A DNA stretch of 64,000 nt from Aureimonas sp. AU22 (GCF_001463745.1 NZ_BBWJ01000014.1:186001-250000); one strand, 5' to 3'; shown: positions 45,382 through 55,167, numbered from the stretch's first letter. The notes: a model not told the origin generated them from the letters alone. A program made the numbers and translations.

Positions 45382-46446
45382 ATGTCCATTTCCTCGCTCT
45401 CCTTCAACGCTGCGACGCGCGCGACCATCATGCGGGTCCAGTCCGACCTCCGGGACGCCAGCAGCGAACTGAGCTCGGGCCGACTGGTCGATGTCGGCAA
45501 CACGCTCGGCCGCCTCACCGGCGAAGCGGTGCAGTACCACTCGCAGGAATCCACGATCCAGAAGATGCTGGACTCCAACAAGCTCGTCACGAGCCGCCTG
45601 GAGCTGATGGACGATACGCTGGACAGCCTGCGCACGCAGTCGGAGACCGTGTCGGGCGCGCTGACGACGCTCATGAGCGACGTGAACAACGCCGTGGCCG
45701 TCAGCGCGGTGAAGGACACGGCCAAGGCGTCGCTGGAGGCGATGATCGGATCGTTGAACGTCAACGTCACGGGACAGTACCTCTTCGCCGGCGCCCAGAC
45801 CGATCAGACCCCCTTGGATGACGCCAGCGCAAAGGTCGCGGCGGACTTCAAGGACTTCTTGCTTGCGCTCGGCGCGGACAAGGGCACCACCATCACCGCC
45901 GCCAACGTATCGGCGACCGATCTGAACGGGTACTTCTCGAACGATGGCATCGACGTCGGGGGAGTCACGTACCGCTTCGACGCGGCGTTCGAGGACACGC
46001 GCTGGGACGACTGGTCCAACGCGTCCGACACGCCGGTCGTCTCGCGCATCTCCAAGAACGAGACGATCGAGTCCTCGCTCACCACCAACGAGCAAGCCTT
46101 CCGCAAGATCACGGCCGCATACTCCCTTCTGGGTTCGGTCGGAATGGAAGGCATGAACGAAGCCGCGCGCCGGGAAGTGGCGAACGCCGCCCTGACGCGG
46201 CTGAATGCCGGAAAGGACGGGCTGATCCAGCTTCAGGCGCAGGTCGGCACGCGCATCAACCGCGTGACGCTCGCCGATACCGCGCTGAACACCCAGAAGG
46301 ACCTCGTGAAGGCCGCGATCGAACGTCTGGAAGGCGTCGACCCAACCGAGGCGAGCTTGCGCGTGACCACGCTCGAGACCCAGTTGCAGGCGTCCTACAC
46401 CGTCACCGGCCGACTGAAGAACCTCAGCCTTCTCAACTATCTCTGA
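45382..46446 (+). CDS. flgL: Hook-filament junction protein FlgL (HAP3)
   Basis: 354 residues, flagellin-like. N-terminal ATIMRVQSDLRDASSELSSG and C-terminal TTLETQLQASYTVTGRL match FlgL. It joins FlgK to the filament. 15 bp after flgK. No fliD cap gene follows, as usual in rhizobia. Confidence 0.94.
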   Translation: MSISSLSFNAATRATIMRVQSDLRDASSELSSGRLVDVGNTLGRLTGEAVQYHSQESTIQKMLDSNKLVTSRLELMDDTLDSLRTQSETVSGALTTLMSDVNNAVAVSAVKDTAKASLEAMIGSLNVNVTGQYLFAGAQTDQTPLDDASAKVAADFKDFLLALGADKGTTITAANVSATDLNGYFSNDGIDVGGVTYRFDAAFEDTRWDDWSNASDTPVVSRISKNETIESSLTTNEQAFRKITAAYSLLGSVGMEGMNEAARREVANAALTRLNAGKDGLIQLQAQVGTRINRVTLADTALNTQKDLVKAAIERLEGVDPTEASLRVTTLETQLQASYTVTGRLKNLSLLNYL

Positions 46447-46512
46447 TCCATCCCGCTGCGCCGCCGACACCACGGGCCGGCCACCGCGAACCAGCCTCAC
46501 GGGACACGAAGC

Positions 46513-46863
46513 ATGTATCAGTTCTCCTATGCGGAAGTCACTTCGGAGAGTTCCGCGACGGCTCGCGACCGGGAGCGTGAGGCGCTCGACCGCACGGTGG
46601 ACGCCCTCAAGCGCGCGCAGGCCTCCGGTCCGAAGTCCCGCGAGGCTGTGGAAGCCATCTATCTCACGCGCAGCCTGTGGAGCGTGCTCGTCGAGGATCT
46701 CGCCAACCCCGAGAACGCTCTTCCCGAGGAGCTGCGCGCCGCGCTGATCTCGATCGGCCTCTGGATCATGCGCGAGGCGGAAGCCATCCGGCTCGGTCGC
46801 AGCGACGACTTCTCGGCGATGATCGAGATCACCGCCATGATCCGCGACGGACTCGGAGAATAG
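46513..46863 (+). CDS. flaF: Flagellin synthesis regulator FlaF
   Basis: 116 residues, all helical. Conserved REREALDRTVDALKRAQ, LTRSLWSVLVEDLANPENALP and ALISIGLWIMREAE identify FlaF. In alphaproteobacteria FlaF promotes flagellin production or secretion and acts together with FlbT. Cytoplasmic. flbT follows after 2 bp. Confidence 0.95.
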   Translation: MYQFSYAEVTSESSATARDREREALDRTVDALKRAQASGPKSREAVEAIYLTRSLWSVLVEDLANPENALPEELRAALISIGLWIMREAEAIRLGRSDDFSAMIEITAMIRDGLGE

Positions 46864-46865
46864 GC

Positions 46866-47321
46866 ATGTCCACGCTTCGGATCACGCTGCGCGCCGGCGA
46901 GCGGATCTTCGTCAACGGCGCTGTGATGCGCGTCGATCGCAAGACCCATCTCGAGTTCATGAACGACGTGACCTTTCTTCTGGAAAGCCACGTCATGCAG
47001 GCCGACGACGCGACCACGCCGCTTCGCCAGCTCTACTTCATCATCCAGCTGATGCTGATCGATCCCGCGGGTGCCGCCGAGGCTCGCGCGCTGTTCGACC
47101 GGACCTATCCGTCGCTTCTGGCGGCCTTCTCGTCGGCCGATATCCGCTCGGGCATCCAGGATGTCGTGGACCTCGTCCACCGCGATCGCAACTTCGAGGG
47201 GTTGAAGCGGCTGCGCTCGCTGCTCCCGCTCGAGGAACTGGTGATGAAGGGGGAGGGATTGCACCTGCCCGACTTCAAGTCGATCGTTCGCCCCGCGGCG
47301 GTCGCAGTGGGAGCACGCTGA
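46866..47321 (+). CDS. flbT: Flagellin mRNA regulator FlbT
   Basis: 151 residues. N-terminal LRITLRAGERIFVNGAVMR and the core LYFIIQLMLIDP are diagnostic. FlbT binds the flagellin mRNA leader in Caulobacter and links translation to assembly; in Brucella it is an activator. The likely target here is the flagellin leader at 33.2-33.5 kb. Confidence 0.96.
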   Translation: MSTLRITLRAGERIFVNGAVMRVDRKTHLEFMNDVTFLLESHVMQADDATTPLRQLYFIIQLMLIDPAGAAEARALFDRTYPSLLAAFSSADIRSGIQDVVDLVHRDRNFEGLKRLRSLLPLEELVMKGEGLHLPDFKSIVRPAAVAVGAR

Positions 47322-47324
47322 ACC

Positions 47325-47741
47325 ATGACCACCGTATCGAACGTGACGGGTTCCGCCGCAGCCGCGACCACGGCCGCCGCCACCGGCAACAAGACCAGCG
47401 AGATGAAGACCGGCCTCGACTACGATGCCTTTCTGAAGCTGCTCGTGGCCCAGATGAAGAACCAGGATCCGCTCAACCCGACGGATCCGACGGCGCAGAT
47501 GAGCCAGCTCGCGTCCTTCTCGAACGTCGAGCAGTCGATCAAGCTGAACCAGAAGCTCGAGGCGATGACGACGCTCTCGACGCTCACCCAGGCGAACAAC
47601 CTGATCGGGCGGACCGTGACGACCGGCGACGGAAGCGTGACCGGTGTCGTGAAGTCCATCCAGGTCGCCTCAGACGGTGCGATCGCGACGCTTGCGGACG
47701 GCAAGCTCGTGCTTCTCGAAGCCGGCATCAAGGTCGAGTAG
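47325..47741 (+). CDS. flgD: Hook-cap protein FlgD
   Basis: 138 residues, the short form lacking the C-terminal Tudor/FnIII domains. The N-terminal scaffold motif DAFLKLLVAQMKNQDPLNP and SQLASFSNVEQSIKLN are clear. It caps the growing hook. Short FlgD is common in rhizobia, so this is not a truncation. Confidence 0.94.
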   Translation: MTTVSNVTGSAAAATTAAATGNKTSEMKTGLDYDAFLKLLVAQMKNQDPLNPTDPTAQMSQLASFSNVEQSIKLNQKLEAMTTLSTLTQANNLIGRTVTTGDGSVTGVVKSIQVASDGAIATLADGKLVLLEAGIKVE

Positions 47742-47742
47742 C

Positions 47743-48009
47743 ATGAACGAGGCGGACGCCATCGACATCGTCCAGTCCGCGATCTGGACCGTGGTCGCCG
47801 CATGCGGTCCCGCCGTCGGCGGCGCCATGCTGGTCGGCATCGTGATCGCCCTGTTCCAGGCGCTGACGCAGATTCAGGAAGTGACGCTGACCTTCGTGCC
47901 GAAGATCCTGGCGATCTTCGTCATCATCGCCTTCACCGCGTCCTTCACCGGCGCGCAGGTCTATGCGTTCACGCAGGAAGCCTTCTCGCGGATCGAGCAC
48001 GGCTTCTGA
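47743..48009 (+). CDS. fliQ: Flagellar export gate protein FliQ
   Basis: 88 residues, two membrane helices (about 16-38 and 52-72). ALTQIQEVTLTFVPKILA is the FliQ signature. One base separates it from flgD. A terminator follows. Confidence 0.96.
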   Translation: MNEADAIDIVQSAIWTVVAACGPAVGGAMLVGIVIALFQALTQIQEVTLTFVPKILAIFVIIAFTASFTGAQVYAFTQEAFSRIEHGF

Positions 48010-48045
48010 ACGGCCGCGGCACCAGCCGCGTCGTCTGCATCCACG

Positions 48046-48075
48046 AGGCTCGAGCCGACCGGCTCGGGCCTTTTT
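48046..48075 (+). terminator. Intrinsic terminator after fliQ
   Basis: 12-bp stem with one mismatch or G-U (48046-48057 with 48060-48071) and TTTTT. It closes the flgK-fliQ unit; flhA starts about 100 bp later. Confidence 0.85.
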
Positions 48076-48174
48076 CGTTTCGGGCGTCCGCCAGCCCGGC
48101 ACCAGTCCGGACTGGCAATAAAGCGTTAACGATCCCGCCTTCCGCGCACTGGCGCCGAAGGCCGTCCAGGACCG

Positions 48175-50277
48175 ATGCGCATGGCCGTCGATACGCTGAA
48201 AATCTCCTCATCGTCCTTGCCCCCACGGGCCAGCATGCGCGACATCGGCTTTGCGCTCGGCATCGTCGCGGTGCTTGCGGTGCTCTTCGTTCCCATACCG
48301 GCCTTCCTGATCGACATGGGCCTCGTAATTTCGATCGCCCTGTCGATCCTGATCCTGATGGTGGCGCTGTGGATCGAAAAGCCGCTGGACTTCTCCGCCT
48401 TTCCAACCGTGCTGCTGCTGGCAACGATGCTGCGTCTGTCGCTGAACATCGCGACGACGCGCGTCATCCTCAGCCAAGGCGATCAGGGCCACAACGCGGC
48501 CGGCTACGTGATCGGCGGCTTCTCGCAGTTCGTGATGGGCGGCGACTTCGTCATCGGCATCGTCGTCTTCATCATCCTGATCACCGTCAACTTCCTCGTC
48601 ATCACAAAGGGCGCGACGCGTATCGCAGAAGTCGGCGCCCGCTTCACCCTCGACGCCATCCCCGGCAAGCAGATGGCGATCGACGCGGATCTGTCCGCCG
48701 GCCTCATCGACGAGAAGCAGGCGCAGACCCGCCGCCGCGAACTCGAAGAGGAAAGCTCCTTCTTCGGTTCGATGGACGGTGCCTCGAAGTTCGTGCGCGG
48801 CGATGCGATCGCCGGCCTGATCATCACCGCCGTCAACATTTTCGGCGGCATCATCATCGGCGTCACGCGCCACGGCATGGACGCCGGGCATGCGGCCGAC
48901 GTCTTCGTCAAGCTGTCGGTCGGCGACGGTCTCGTGACGCAGATCCCGGCGCTCGTTGTCTCGCTCGCCGCCGGCCTCCTCGTGTCCAAGGGCGGCACGC
49001 GCGGCGCGGCGGAAAGCGCGATCATGACGCAGCTCGGGCACTACCCCCGCGCGCTGATGGTTGCCGCCTCGCTGCTCTTCGTCCTGTCGCTGCTGCCGGG
49101 CCTGCCGTTCCTGCCGTTCGCGATCGTCGCGGTGCTTCTCGGCACGATCGCCTATGTGATCCCGCGCCGCCGCGCGACGGAAGCGGAGAAGGTGCAGGTC
49201 GCCCAGCGCGAGCGCGAGGCGCAGGCCGTCGAAGCCGAACGTCAGTCGGTCAAGGAATCGCTGCGCATCATCGAGGTCGAGCTCGTGCTCGGCAAGCAGG
49301 TCTCGGCGCACCTGTCCTTCTCGCGCGACGAGCTGGCAAGCCGCGTCGGCAAGATGCGCCGTCGCTTCGCCTCGCGCTACGGCTTCGTGATCCCCGAGAT
49401 CAAGCTGTCGGACGACCTGTCCATCGCCGGCAAGGCCTATGCGATCAAGGTGCACGGCACCACGGTCGCCACGCAGGACGTGCGCCTCGGCGACCTTCTC
49501 ATCGTGCTCGGCGATGCCCCGGCGCCCGACATGCCGCACGATCTCACCAAGGAGCCGGCCTTCGGCCTGCGTGCCGCCTGGATCTCGGAGACCTTCGCCT
49601 CGTCCGCGCGCCGCGCCGGTTTCGAGCCGGTGGACACGCTCTCCATCATCCTGACGCACCTGTCGGAGGTGATGCGCAACAACCTCGCCCATCTCCTGTC
49701 CTACAAGGACATGCGCTCGTTGCTCGAGCGACTGGAGCCCGAGTACAAGCGTCTGATCGAAGAGATCGTGCCGACGCACATGAGCTATTCCGGTCTTCAG
49801 GCGGTGCTCAAGCTGCTTCTCGCCGAGCGCGTCTCGATCCGGAACCTGACGCTCATCCTCGAGGCCATCGCCGAGATCGCGCCGCACGTGCGCCGGTCGG
49901 AGAAGATCGTCGAGCATGTCCGCACCCGCATGGCGCAACAGATCTGCGGCGATCTCCTCCACAACGGCCAGCTTGGCGTGCTGCGTCTCGGCAACCGCTG
50001 GGACCTCGCATTCCACCAGGCACTGAAGCGCGATTCCAAGGGCGACGTCATCGAGTTCGATATCGATCCGCGCCTTGTCGAACAGTTCGCGACCGAAGCG
50101 TCCAAGGTCATCCGCGAGAAGACGGACCAGGGCGAGAACTTCGTCCTCGTCGCCTCGCCGGACGCGCGCCCCTACGTGCGCATGATGATCGAGCGCATCT
50201 TCGTGAACCTGCCGGTGCTCTCGCACCTGGAAATCGCGCGCGGCGTCGACATCAAGGCGCTCGGTTCGATCTCGTGA
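48175..50277 (+). CDS. flhA: Flagellar export gate protein FlhA
   Basis: 700 residues. Eight membrane helices span about 20-320, with the FHIPEP region containing [20 protein letters not shown] and [10 protein letters not shown]. The cytoplasmic FlhA-C (about 360-700) docks chaperone-substrate complexes. The first of two Mets (1 and 3) is used. Its stop overlaps the fliR GTG. Confidence 0.97.
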   Translation: MRMAVDTLKISSSSLPPRASMRDIGFALGIVAVLAVLFVPIPAFLIDMGLVISIALSILILMVALWIEKPLDFSAFPTVLLLATMLRLSLNIATTRVILSQGDQGHNAAGYVIGGFSQFVMGGDFVIGIVVFIILITVNFLVITKGATRIAEVGARFTLDAIPGKQMAIDADLSAGLIDEKQAQTRRRELEEESSFFGSMDGASKFVRGDAIAGLIITAVNIFGGIIIGVTRHGMDAGHAADVFVKLSVGDGLVTQIPALVVSLAAGLLVSKGGTRGAAESAIMTQLGHYPRALMVAASLLFVLSLLPGLPFLPFAIVAVLLGTIAYVIPRRRATEAEKVQVAQREREAQAVEAERQSVKESLRIIEVELVLGKQVSAHLSFSRDELASRVGKMRRRFASRYGFVIPEIKLSDDLSIAGKAYAIKVHGTTVATQDVRLGDLLIVLGDAPAPDMPHDLTKEPAFGLRAAWISETFASSARRAGFEPVDTLSIILTHLSEVMRNNLAHLLSYKDMRSLLERLEPEYKRLIEEIVPTHMSYSGLQAVLKLLLAERVSIRNLTLILEAIAEIAPHVRRSEKIVEHVRTRMAQQICGDLLHNGQLGVLRLGNRWDLAFHQALKRDSKGDVIEFDIDPRLVEQFATEASKVIREKTDQGENFVLVASPDARPYVRMMIERIFVNLPVLSHLEIARGVDIKALGSIS

Positions 50278-51029
50278 CGCCCGAGGCGCAAGTCCTGATC
50301 CTGTCGGCCTTTCTGGTCTTCTGCCGGATCGGCGCCTGCCTGATGGTGCTGCCGGGCTTCTCGTCCCTGCGCATCCCGGCCCACATCCGCCTGTTCGTGG
50401 CGATCGCGATCGCCTTCGCCGTGTCGCCCCGGCTCCTGCCGGACATCATGCCGCTGGTTCGCGGCGCCTCCGACGACCTGCGCATCGCGATGATGTTCGG
50501 TGAACTCCTGAACGGGCTCCTGATCGGCCTTCTGGGGCGCGTCTTCATGATCGCGCTGCAGTTCTCCGGCGCGGTGATCGCCAACGCGATCGGCATGGGC
50601 CAGGCGCTCGGTGTGCCGATCGAGGGGCACGAGGCCGACCCCGCCCTCGTGTCGCTGATCACGCTTACCGCGACGGTCCTGATCTTCGCGCTCAACCTGC
50701 ATGCCGAGATCGTGCATGCGCTCCTGGCGTCCTATCGGGCGATGCCGGTGGAACTCGGCTTTTCCATTCGGACGGGCCTCACTTCGCTCGTCGACAATCT
50801 CGACGAGACGTTCCACCTCTGCCTGCGCATCGCCAGTCCGTTCGTCGTCTATGCCGTGATCGTCAATTTCGCGGTCGGCCTCGCCAACAAGATGACCCCG
50901 CAGATCCCGATCTACTTCATCTCGCTTCCCTTCGTTCTCGCGGGCGGCCTCGTCCTTCTCGGCTTCTCGATCGGCGACTACCTGACGCTGTTCATCGAAG
51001 GCTTCCGCACCTGGGTGATCAACGGATGA
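50274..51029 (+). CDS. fliR: Flagellar export gate protein FliR
   Basis: 251 residues, six membrane helices. [16 protein letters not shown] and [20 protein letters not shown] are FliR signatures. GTG 50274 overlaps the flhA stop; the much longer open frame upstream is not coding. Together with fliP, fliQ, flhA and flhB the gate is complete. Confidence 0.96.
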   Translation: MTPEAQVLILSAFLVFCRIGACLMVLPGFSSLRIPAHIRLFVAIAIAFAVSPRLLPDIMPLVRGASDDLRIAMMFGELLNGLLIGLLGRVFMIALQFSGAVIANAIGMGQALGVPIEGHEADPALVSLITLTATVLIFALNLHAEIVHALLASYRAMPVELGFSIRTGLTSLVDNLDETFHLCLRIASPFVVYAVIVNFAVGLANKMTPQIPIYFISLPFVLAGGLVLLGFSIGDYLTLFIEGFRTWVING

Positions 51030-51430
51030 GCGGCAAGAGCCGAGCCGAACGTCTCGCGCGCGTGCGCGACGTCCAGGAGAAGATGCGCCAGCTGGAAGAG
51101 TGGCGCCTCGGCGAACTCGTTCGCGAGGAGACCCGGCTTCTGGAGAACGAGCGCGAACTTCTCGAGACGCTCGGATCCCAGTCCCTGATGCACGGGCTGT
51201 TCCTGGAGGGAAAGGCGGCGGCGCTTCGGCGCAACGACCTGGCCCTGCGCGAGACGCGCGAGCGCGAAGCCGTGGCGCGCGAAAAGGTGCAGAAGGCGCA
51301 GGCGACGGAGAAGCGGATCGAGCGTGCCGCCGACAAGGCGGGCGCCTCGGAGCGTGCCGAGGCGGAGCGCGCCGATTTGCTTCTGGCGCTCGAGGATCAT
51401 CTCGCCGCACGCGCCGCAAGCTTCGAATAA
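51026..51430 (+). CDS. FliJ-like coiled-coil protein
   Basis: 134 residues, almost entirely a charged helix with heptad-like spacing (Glu/Arg/Ala/Leu-rich). Length and composition match FliJ, the central stalk of the FliI ATPase and export chaperone escort. FliJ is too variable to confirm by eye. ATG 51026 overlaps the fliR stop, so it is co-translated with the export gate. Confidence 0.65.
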   Translation: MSGKSRAERLARVRDVQEKMRQLEEWRLGELVREETRLLENERELLETLGSQSLMHGLFLEGKAAALRRNDLALRETREREAVAREKVQKAQATEKRIERAADKAGASERAEAERADLLLALEDHLAARAASFE

Positions 51431-51514
51431 GTGGGCTGGCTTACAAGTTTCGTCAGCAAGTCGCGGAGCCGGAATCGGTCCCCGCGCTGTGATCCAACTC
51501 CGGGACTGGCATCC

Positions 51515-51958
51515 ATGACCGTTTCTCCCCTCGCGGCTCCGTTCGCTTCCGAGCGCACGGAACGGGCGGCCTCTGCGAGTGCTTCCCGCTCGATCGACGG
51601 CGCGGCGCAGGCGGAGGCGTTCGAGAAGGCGATGCCGTCGGGGCCGGCCGCTTCGCCCTCGCTCGGTGGCGGGCTCGACGACGTCGGCTTCCGCCACCAG
51701 ACCTCGCGCAGTGCGGAACTGCGCCCCCTGCAGAAGTTCGAGGGCTTCGTACTCAGAAGCTTCATCGAAAGCATGCTGCCGAGCCAAAACACGTCGTTCT
51801 TCGGCACCGGTACGGCCGGCAATATCTGGCGCTCCATGCTGGCCGAACGGATCGGCGACGAGATGGCGAAGGCCGGCGGGGTCGGAATTGCCGAGATGCT
51901 GGAGAAGGAAGGACGAGGCGTGCCCTCGGCTCCGGCGACCACGCGGAAGACGACCTGA
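51515..51958 (+). CDS. FlgJ-type rod-binding domain protein
   Basis: 147 residues. The C-terminal half (about 70-135) is the rod-binding domain: KFEGFVLRSFIESMLP, then FFGTGTAGNIWRSMLAERI. No muramidase domain is present, as in other alphaproteobacteria where the two FlgJ halves are separate. It probably caps or scaffolds rod assembly. ATG 51515 is chosen; GTG 51431 would add 28 non-conserved residues. Confidence 0.82.
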   Translation: MTVSPLAAPFASERTERAASASASRSIDGAAQAEAFEKAMPSGPAASPSLGGGLDDVGFRHQTSRSAELRPLQKFEGFVLRSFIESMLPSQNTSFFGTGTAGNIWRSMLAERIGDEMAKAGGVGIAEMLEKEGRGVPSAPATTRKTT

Positions 51959-52026
51959 CGAACGGGGGCGAGATCCCCCGTCAACGATGAAAAGCGGTTC
52001 GTCCGCATGGTAAAAGGGTAGAGGCA

Positions 52027-52380
52027 TTGGAAGCGGTTCTTACGCAGGCCATCAACAGGCTCGAAGCCGTCATCGCCGGGGAGATGATGGCGCTGAACGC
52101 CCGAGACCATTCGGGCTTGGGCGACATCAGTCATCGCAAGAACCAGAGCCTCCTGGAGCTCACCCGCATCAATCGTGGCATCGACGCCGCCACGGTGAGC
52201 GGCGACCTGCGGGACCGCCTTACCACCCTGCGCGAGCGTCTCGACGACAACAGCCGCCTTCTCGAACTGCACATGGAAGCCACGGCCGAGGTCGCGGGCC
52301 TGATCACGCGGGCGATCGCAGAAGCCGAGTCCGACGGCACCTATGGCGCCCCGCAGAACGGGACGAAGCGGATCGGATGA
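52027..52380 (+). CDS. FlgN-like export chaperone
   Basis: 117 residues, helical, TTG start with GTAGAGG upstream. LEAVIAGEMMALNARDHSGL and SHRKNQSLLELTRI resemble the FlgN family, the chaperone for FlgK and FlgL. Position beside the rod-binding gene supports this. Identity is moderate confidence because the family is short and variable. Confidence 0.65.
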   Translation: MEAVLTQAINRLEAVIAGEMMALNARDHSGLGDISHRKNQSLLELTRINRGIDAATVSGDLRDRLTTLRERLDDNSRLLELHMEATAEVAGLITRAIAEAESDGTYGAPQNGTKRIG

Positions 52381-52850
52381 TCAAGATCCTCGGTATCGGC
52401 ATCTGGGTCTGCATCGTGACGCTGGGTACCGGGTACGCGGTCGCCAACATGGCGGCCGAAGCGCCGCCAGGGGCGCCGCCCGCGCCCACCTATTTCGAAG
52501 GTCTCGACTACAAGAAGACCGACACGATCGCAGTCCCCATCATCGCGGAGAACGCGATCCAGGGCTATGTCCTGGCTCGCTTCGTCTACACGATCGACGG
52601 CAAGACGGCCGCGACCCTCGCCGTGCCGCCCGATCCGATCATCCTCGATCAGGCGTTCAAGTCGGTCTATTCGGTCTCGAACTTCGACTTCAAGCATCCC
52701 GCGCGCTACGACCTCCCGGCCCTGTTGGCCGAGCTCAAGGGCAACGTCAACGCGCGGTACGGCAAGCCGGTCGTCGAGGATATGATGGTCGACCAGTTCG
52801 ACTTCCTGCCGAAGAACCAGCTGGGCGGCGAGATCCTGAAGACCCAGTAA
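52377..52850 (+). CDS. Flagellar-cluster protein with one N-terminal TM helix
   Basis: 157 residues. Membrane helix or signal anchor at about 5-24, Pro/Ala linker, then a domain of about 120 residues (VPIIAENAIQGYVLARFVYT; a PPDPIILDQAFKSVYS segment). Topology is FliL-like (short N-terminus, one helix, periplasmic domain) but I cannot assign it to FliL, which is encoded elsewhere. ATG 52377 overlaps the previous stop, so it belongs to the same operon. Confidence 0.65.
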   Translation: MIKILGIGIWVCIVTLGTGYAVANMAAEAPPGAPPAPTYFEGLDYKKTDTIAVPIIAENAIQGYVLARFVYTIDGKTAATLAVPPDPIILDQAFKSVYSVSNFDFKHPARYDLPALLAELKGNVNARYGKPVVEDMMVDQFDFLPKNQLGGEILKTQ

Positions 52851-52944
52851 GGCGCCAGCTCATTCACCGTCGATTAATCATGCCACGCGACAATCGCGCG
52901 ACTGTCCCGCGCCGGGAACGGTGCGCTCGACAAAGGTTGGTGCC

Positions 52945-55140
52945 GTGCTTTCGACCCTGATGAACTACCGCCTCTACAGCGCCGACCTGTCGAAGTCGCT
53001 GGCCCGCGTGGCCACCCAAACGGCGGTGCAGCGGGACGCCGAATACTACAAAGCCAATATCGGCAAGGTGAAGACGCCGGACGATCTGCTCGACGACCAG
53101 CGTCTCTATGCCTACGCCATGAAGGCCTATGGGCTGGAGGACCAGATCCAGTCCAAGGGGCTGATGCGTAAGGTCCTCGAGAGCGACCTGTCGGATACGA
53201 ACAGCTTCGCCAACAAGCTGACCGACAAGCGCTATCGGGAATTTGCGTCCTCGTTCCAGTTCGGATCCGCCGGCAAGGCTGCGATCCAGACGGCCGCACA
53301 GAGCGAGGCGCTGGCGGATGCCTACAGCCAGCATCGCGTCGCGCTTGCGGGACGGGCCTCCGCCGATGTCGGCCTGTTCAAGAGCAGGATCGACCAACTC
53401 GTCGCCGGCATCGCAAACCCGCAGGCCACCGACGTGGCAGCGGTCATCCTCGACGACCCGGCTCTTCTGGCCTTCCTGGAGAAGGCGGCTTCCCTCGAGC
53501 CGTCGTCCGCCAACAAGGCGGCCATCAGGGAAGCGATCACCAACGGCACGACCTCCGGCCACCCCGGCCTGGTGGCGTTGCGCGACATGTTCAATCTCGA
53601 CGCGAACGGCAGCGTCAAGGCCGGGATGGCGCTTCAGACCGGCGCGCAGGTCGCGGATCTGACGGCCACCTACTTCGACAGCATGGGAGCGGGAGCCACG
53701 TCCCAGGCCGCGGCGGCCAAGACGAGCTACTTCGCCGCCGCCATCACGAACGTCGCGAAGGCATCGGATATCACGGGCGACCCTCAGCTTCTGTCCTACG
53801 TGCTGAACGCGTTCGGGATCGACCCCGCCCTGACCTCCGACAGCTTCGTCCTGAACGTCCTGAAGGCGCAGCCGGGCGACCTCGTGGGCGCGCTGCCCGA
53901 GATGTCCGAGAAGACCCCCGAGGCGATCGCCCTCAAGCAGAAGTTCAAGGCCCTGAACGCAGCCTTCAACTTCCAGGCGGACGGCAGCCTGCCGGCGAAC
54001 GGGGCGCTGTTCGACGGCGGGGCGAGCGTCCAGACGCTGGAAGACGGCTTCCATGCGAACTACCAGACGACCGCCCTTCAGGACGACAAGCGCAAGACGT
54101 CGGTGTTCCAGGCGCGCCTGTCGAACATGAAGACGATCAACGATCTGCTGGGTCGCGATGCGGCCTTTGGCAAGGCGGCGTTCGACTACATCCTCGTCGC
54201 CTTCGACATCGACCCGAAGACCGAGTCGTCGATGAAGATCCGTCGGGTCCTGCTCAGCGATCCGTCCGATCCGAACAGCTACGTCAGCAAGCTCAAGGAC
54301 GAGCGTTACGAGCGACTTGCCGCCGCCTTCAACTTCGGTGCGGACGGAAAGACGACGACGCAGCGTCTTGCGCAGTCCACATCGGCGCAGACGGCGACCG
54401 GTTCGCTCTATGCCGCGTCCTTCGGCAAGGACGTGAACGACGCGAAGAAGGAGGTCATCAAGGCGGACACCAAGGCGTATCTCACGGCCATGGGCCAGAT
54501 CCGTTCGCTGGACGACCTCGTCGCCGACACGGCGACGGTCAAGTATGCGCTCCGGGCCTACGGGCTGCAGGACGAGACCATCTCCGATCGCGACCTGCGC
54601 AAGCTCCTGACGAGCGATCTGTCCGATCCGAAAAGCTTCGCCAATGCCAAGGGCGACAAGAAATACGTCCAGTTCGTCCAGGCCTTCAACTTCACGCCGG
54701 AGGGAACGATCCAGCGCGATGCGGAAGGGGCGCAGAGCGGCGCGAAGCTCCTGTCGACCCAGAACCAGTTTCTTCTCCAGACGATGGAGAAGCAGGTCGG
54801 GGAACAGAGCGAGGGTGGGCGGCTCGCACTGTATTTCCTGCGCAAGGCGCCCGATGTGACGAGCGCCTACGGCATCCTCGCCGACAAGGCTCTCTTCGAG
54901 GTCGTGCGCACTGCTCTCGGCCTTCCGGCGAGCATTGCCAGCATGGACATCGAGAAGCAGGCGAAGCTCCTGGAAGCGAAGATCGATTTCACCGATTTCC
55001 AGGACGCCAAGAAGCTCGACAAGTTCATCGCGCGCTTCTCGACGCTCTACGACACCGCGAACGCGAGTGCCGCGACCTCGCCCGCCGTGGCACTGCTGGG
55101 CGGCAGCGCCGGCTCGAATGGGATCCTCGGTTTCCTGTAG
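52945..55140 (+). CDS. DUF1217 protein with five tandem units
   Basis: 731 residues from GTG 52945 (AAAGG upstream; GTG 52921 is an alternative). The start LSTLMNYRLYSADLSKSL and the unit core match the DUF1217 proteins found in rhizobial flagellar clusters. A motif of the form F-N-F-x-x-x-G occurs five times, at residues about 104, 216, 341, 462 and 581, spaced 112-125 residues, each preceded by a helical K/R-Y-x-x-x segment. No signal peptide or membrane helix is present. It may be exported by the flagellar system, like hook-associated proteins. Function is not established. Last gene of the flhA unit; ends in a shared hairpin. Confidence 0.78.
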   Translation: MLSTLMNYRLYSADLSKSLARVATQTAVQRDAEYYKANIGKVKTPDDLLDDQRLYAYAMKAYGLEDQIQSKGLMRKVLESDLSDTNSFANKLTDKRYREFASSFQFGSAGKAAIQTAAQSEALADAYSQHRVALAGRASADVGLFKSRIDQLVAGIANPQATDVAAVILDDPALLAFLEKAASLEPSSANKAAIREAITNGTTSGHPGLVALRDMFNLDANGSVKAGMALQTGAQVADLTATYFDSMGAGATSQAAAAKTSYFAAAITNVAKASDITGDPQLLSYVLNAFGIDPALTSDSFVLNVLKAQPGDLVGALPEMSEKTPEAIALKQKFKALNAAFNFQADGSLPANGALFDGGASVQTLEDGFHANYQTTALQDDKRKTSVFQARLSNMKTINDLLGRDAAFGKAAFDYILVAFDIDPKTESSMKIRRVLLSDPSDPNSYVSKLKDERYERLAAAFNFGADGKTTTQRLAQSTSAQTATGSLYAASFGKDVNDAKKEVIKADTKAYLTAMGQIRSLDDLVADTATVKYALRAYGLQDETISDRDLRKLLTSDLSDPKSFANAKGDKKYVQFVQAFNFTPEGTIQRDAEGAQSGAKLLSTQNQFLLQTMEKQVGEQSEGGRLALYFLRKAPDVTSAYGILADKALFEVVRTALGLPASIASMDIEKQAKLLEAKIDFTDFQDAKKLDKFIARFSTLYDTANASAATSPAVALLGGSAGSNGILGFL

Positions 55141-55148
55141 GCCGAGAT

Positions 55149-55167
55149 GAGGGGCTAGCAGCCCCTC
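55149..55167. terminator. Bidirectional hairpin between DUF1217 and lactonase genes
   Basis: Perfect 8-bp stem GAGGGGCT/AGCCCCTC (55149-55156, 55160-55167) with loop AGC. It contains the stop codon of the minus-strand lactonase gene. No T-run on either side. Confidence 0.55.

Noticed and set aside
43408-46500. 1030-codon open frame on the minus strand opposite flgE-flgK-flgL
   Set aside because: Arg/His/Gly-rich translation typical of antisense shadow frames in high-GC DNA, fully opposite conserved genes.
47325-47741. Short FlgD as a truncated gene
   Set aside because: The short form is usual in rhizobia, and the downstream fliQ follows immediately with no remnant.
47802-50273. Upstream 824 codons of the frame that ends in fliR
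   Set aside because: Overlaps fliQ and flhA in another frame, with no family; only the last 251 codons (fliR) are real.
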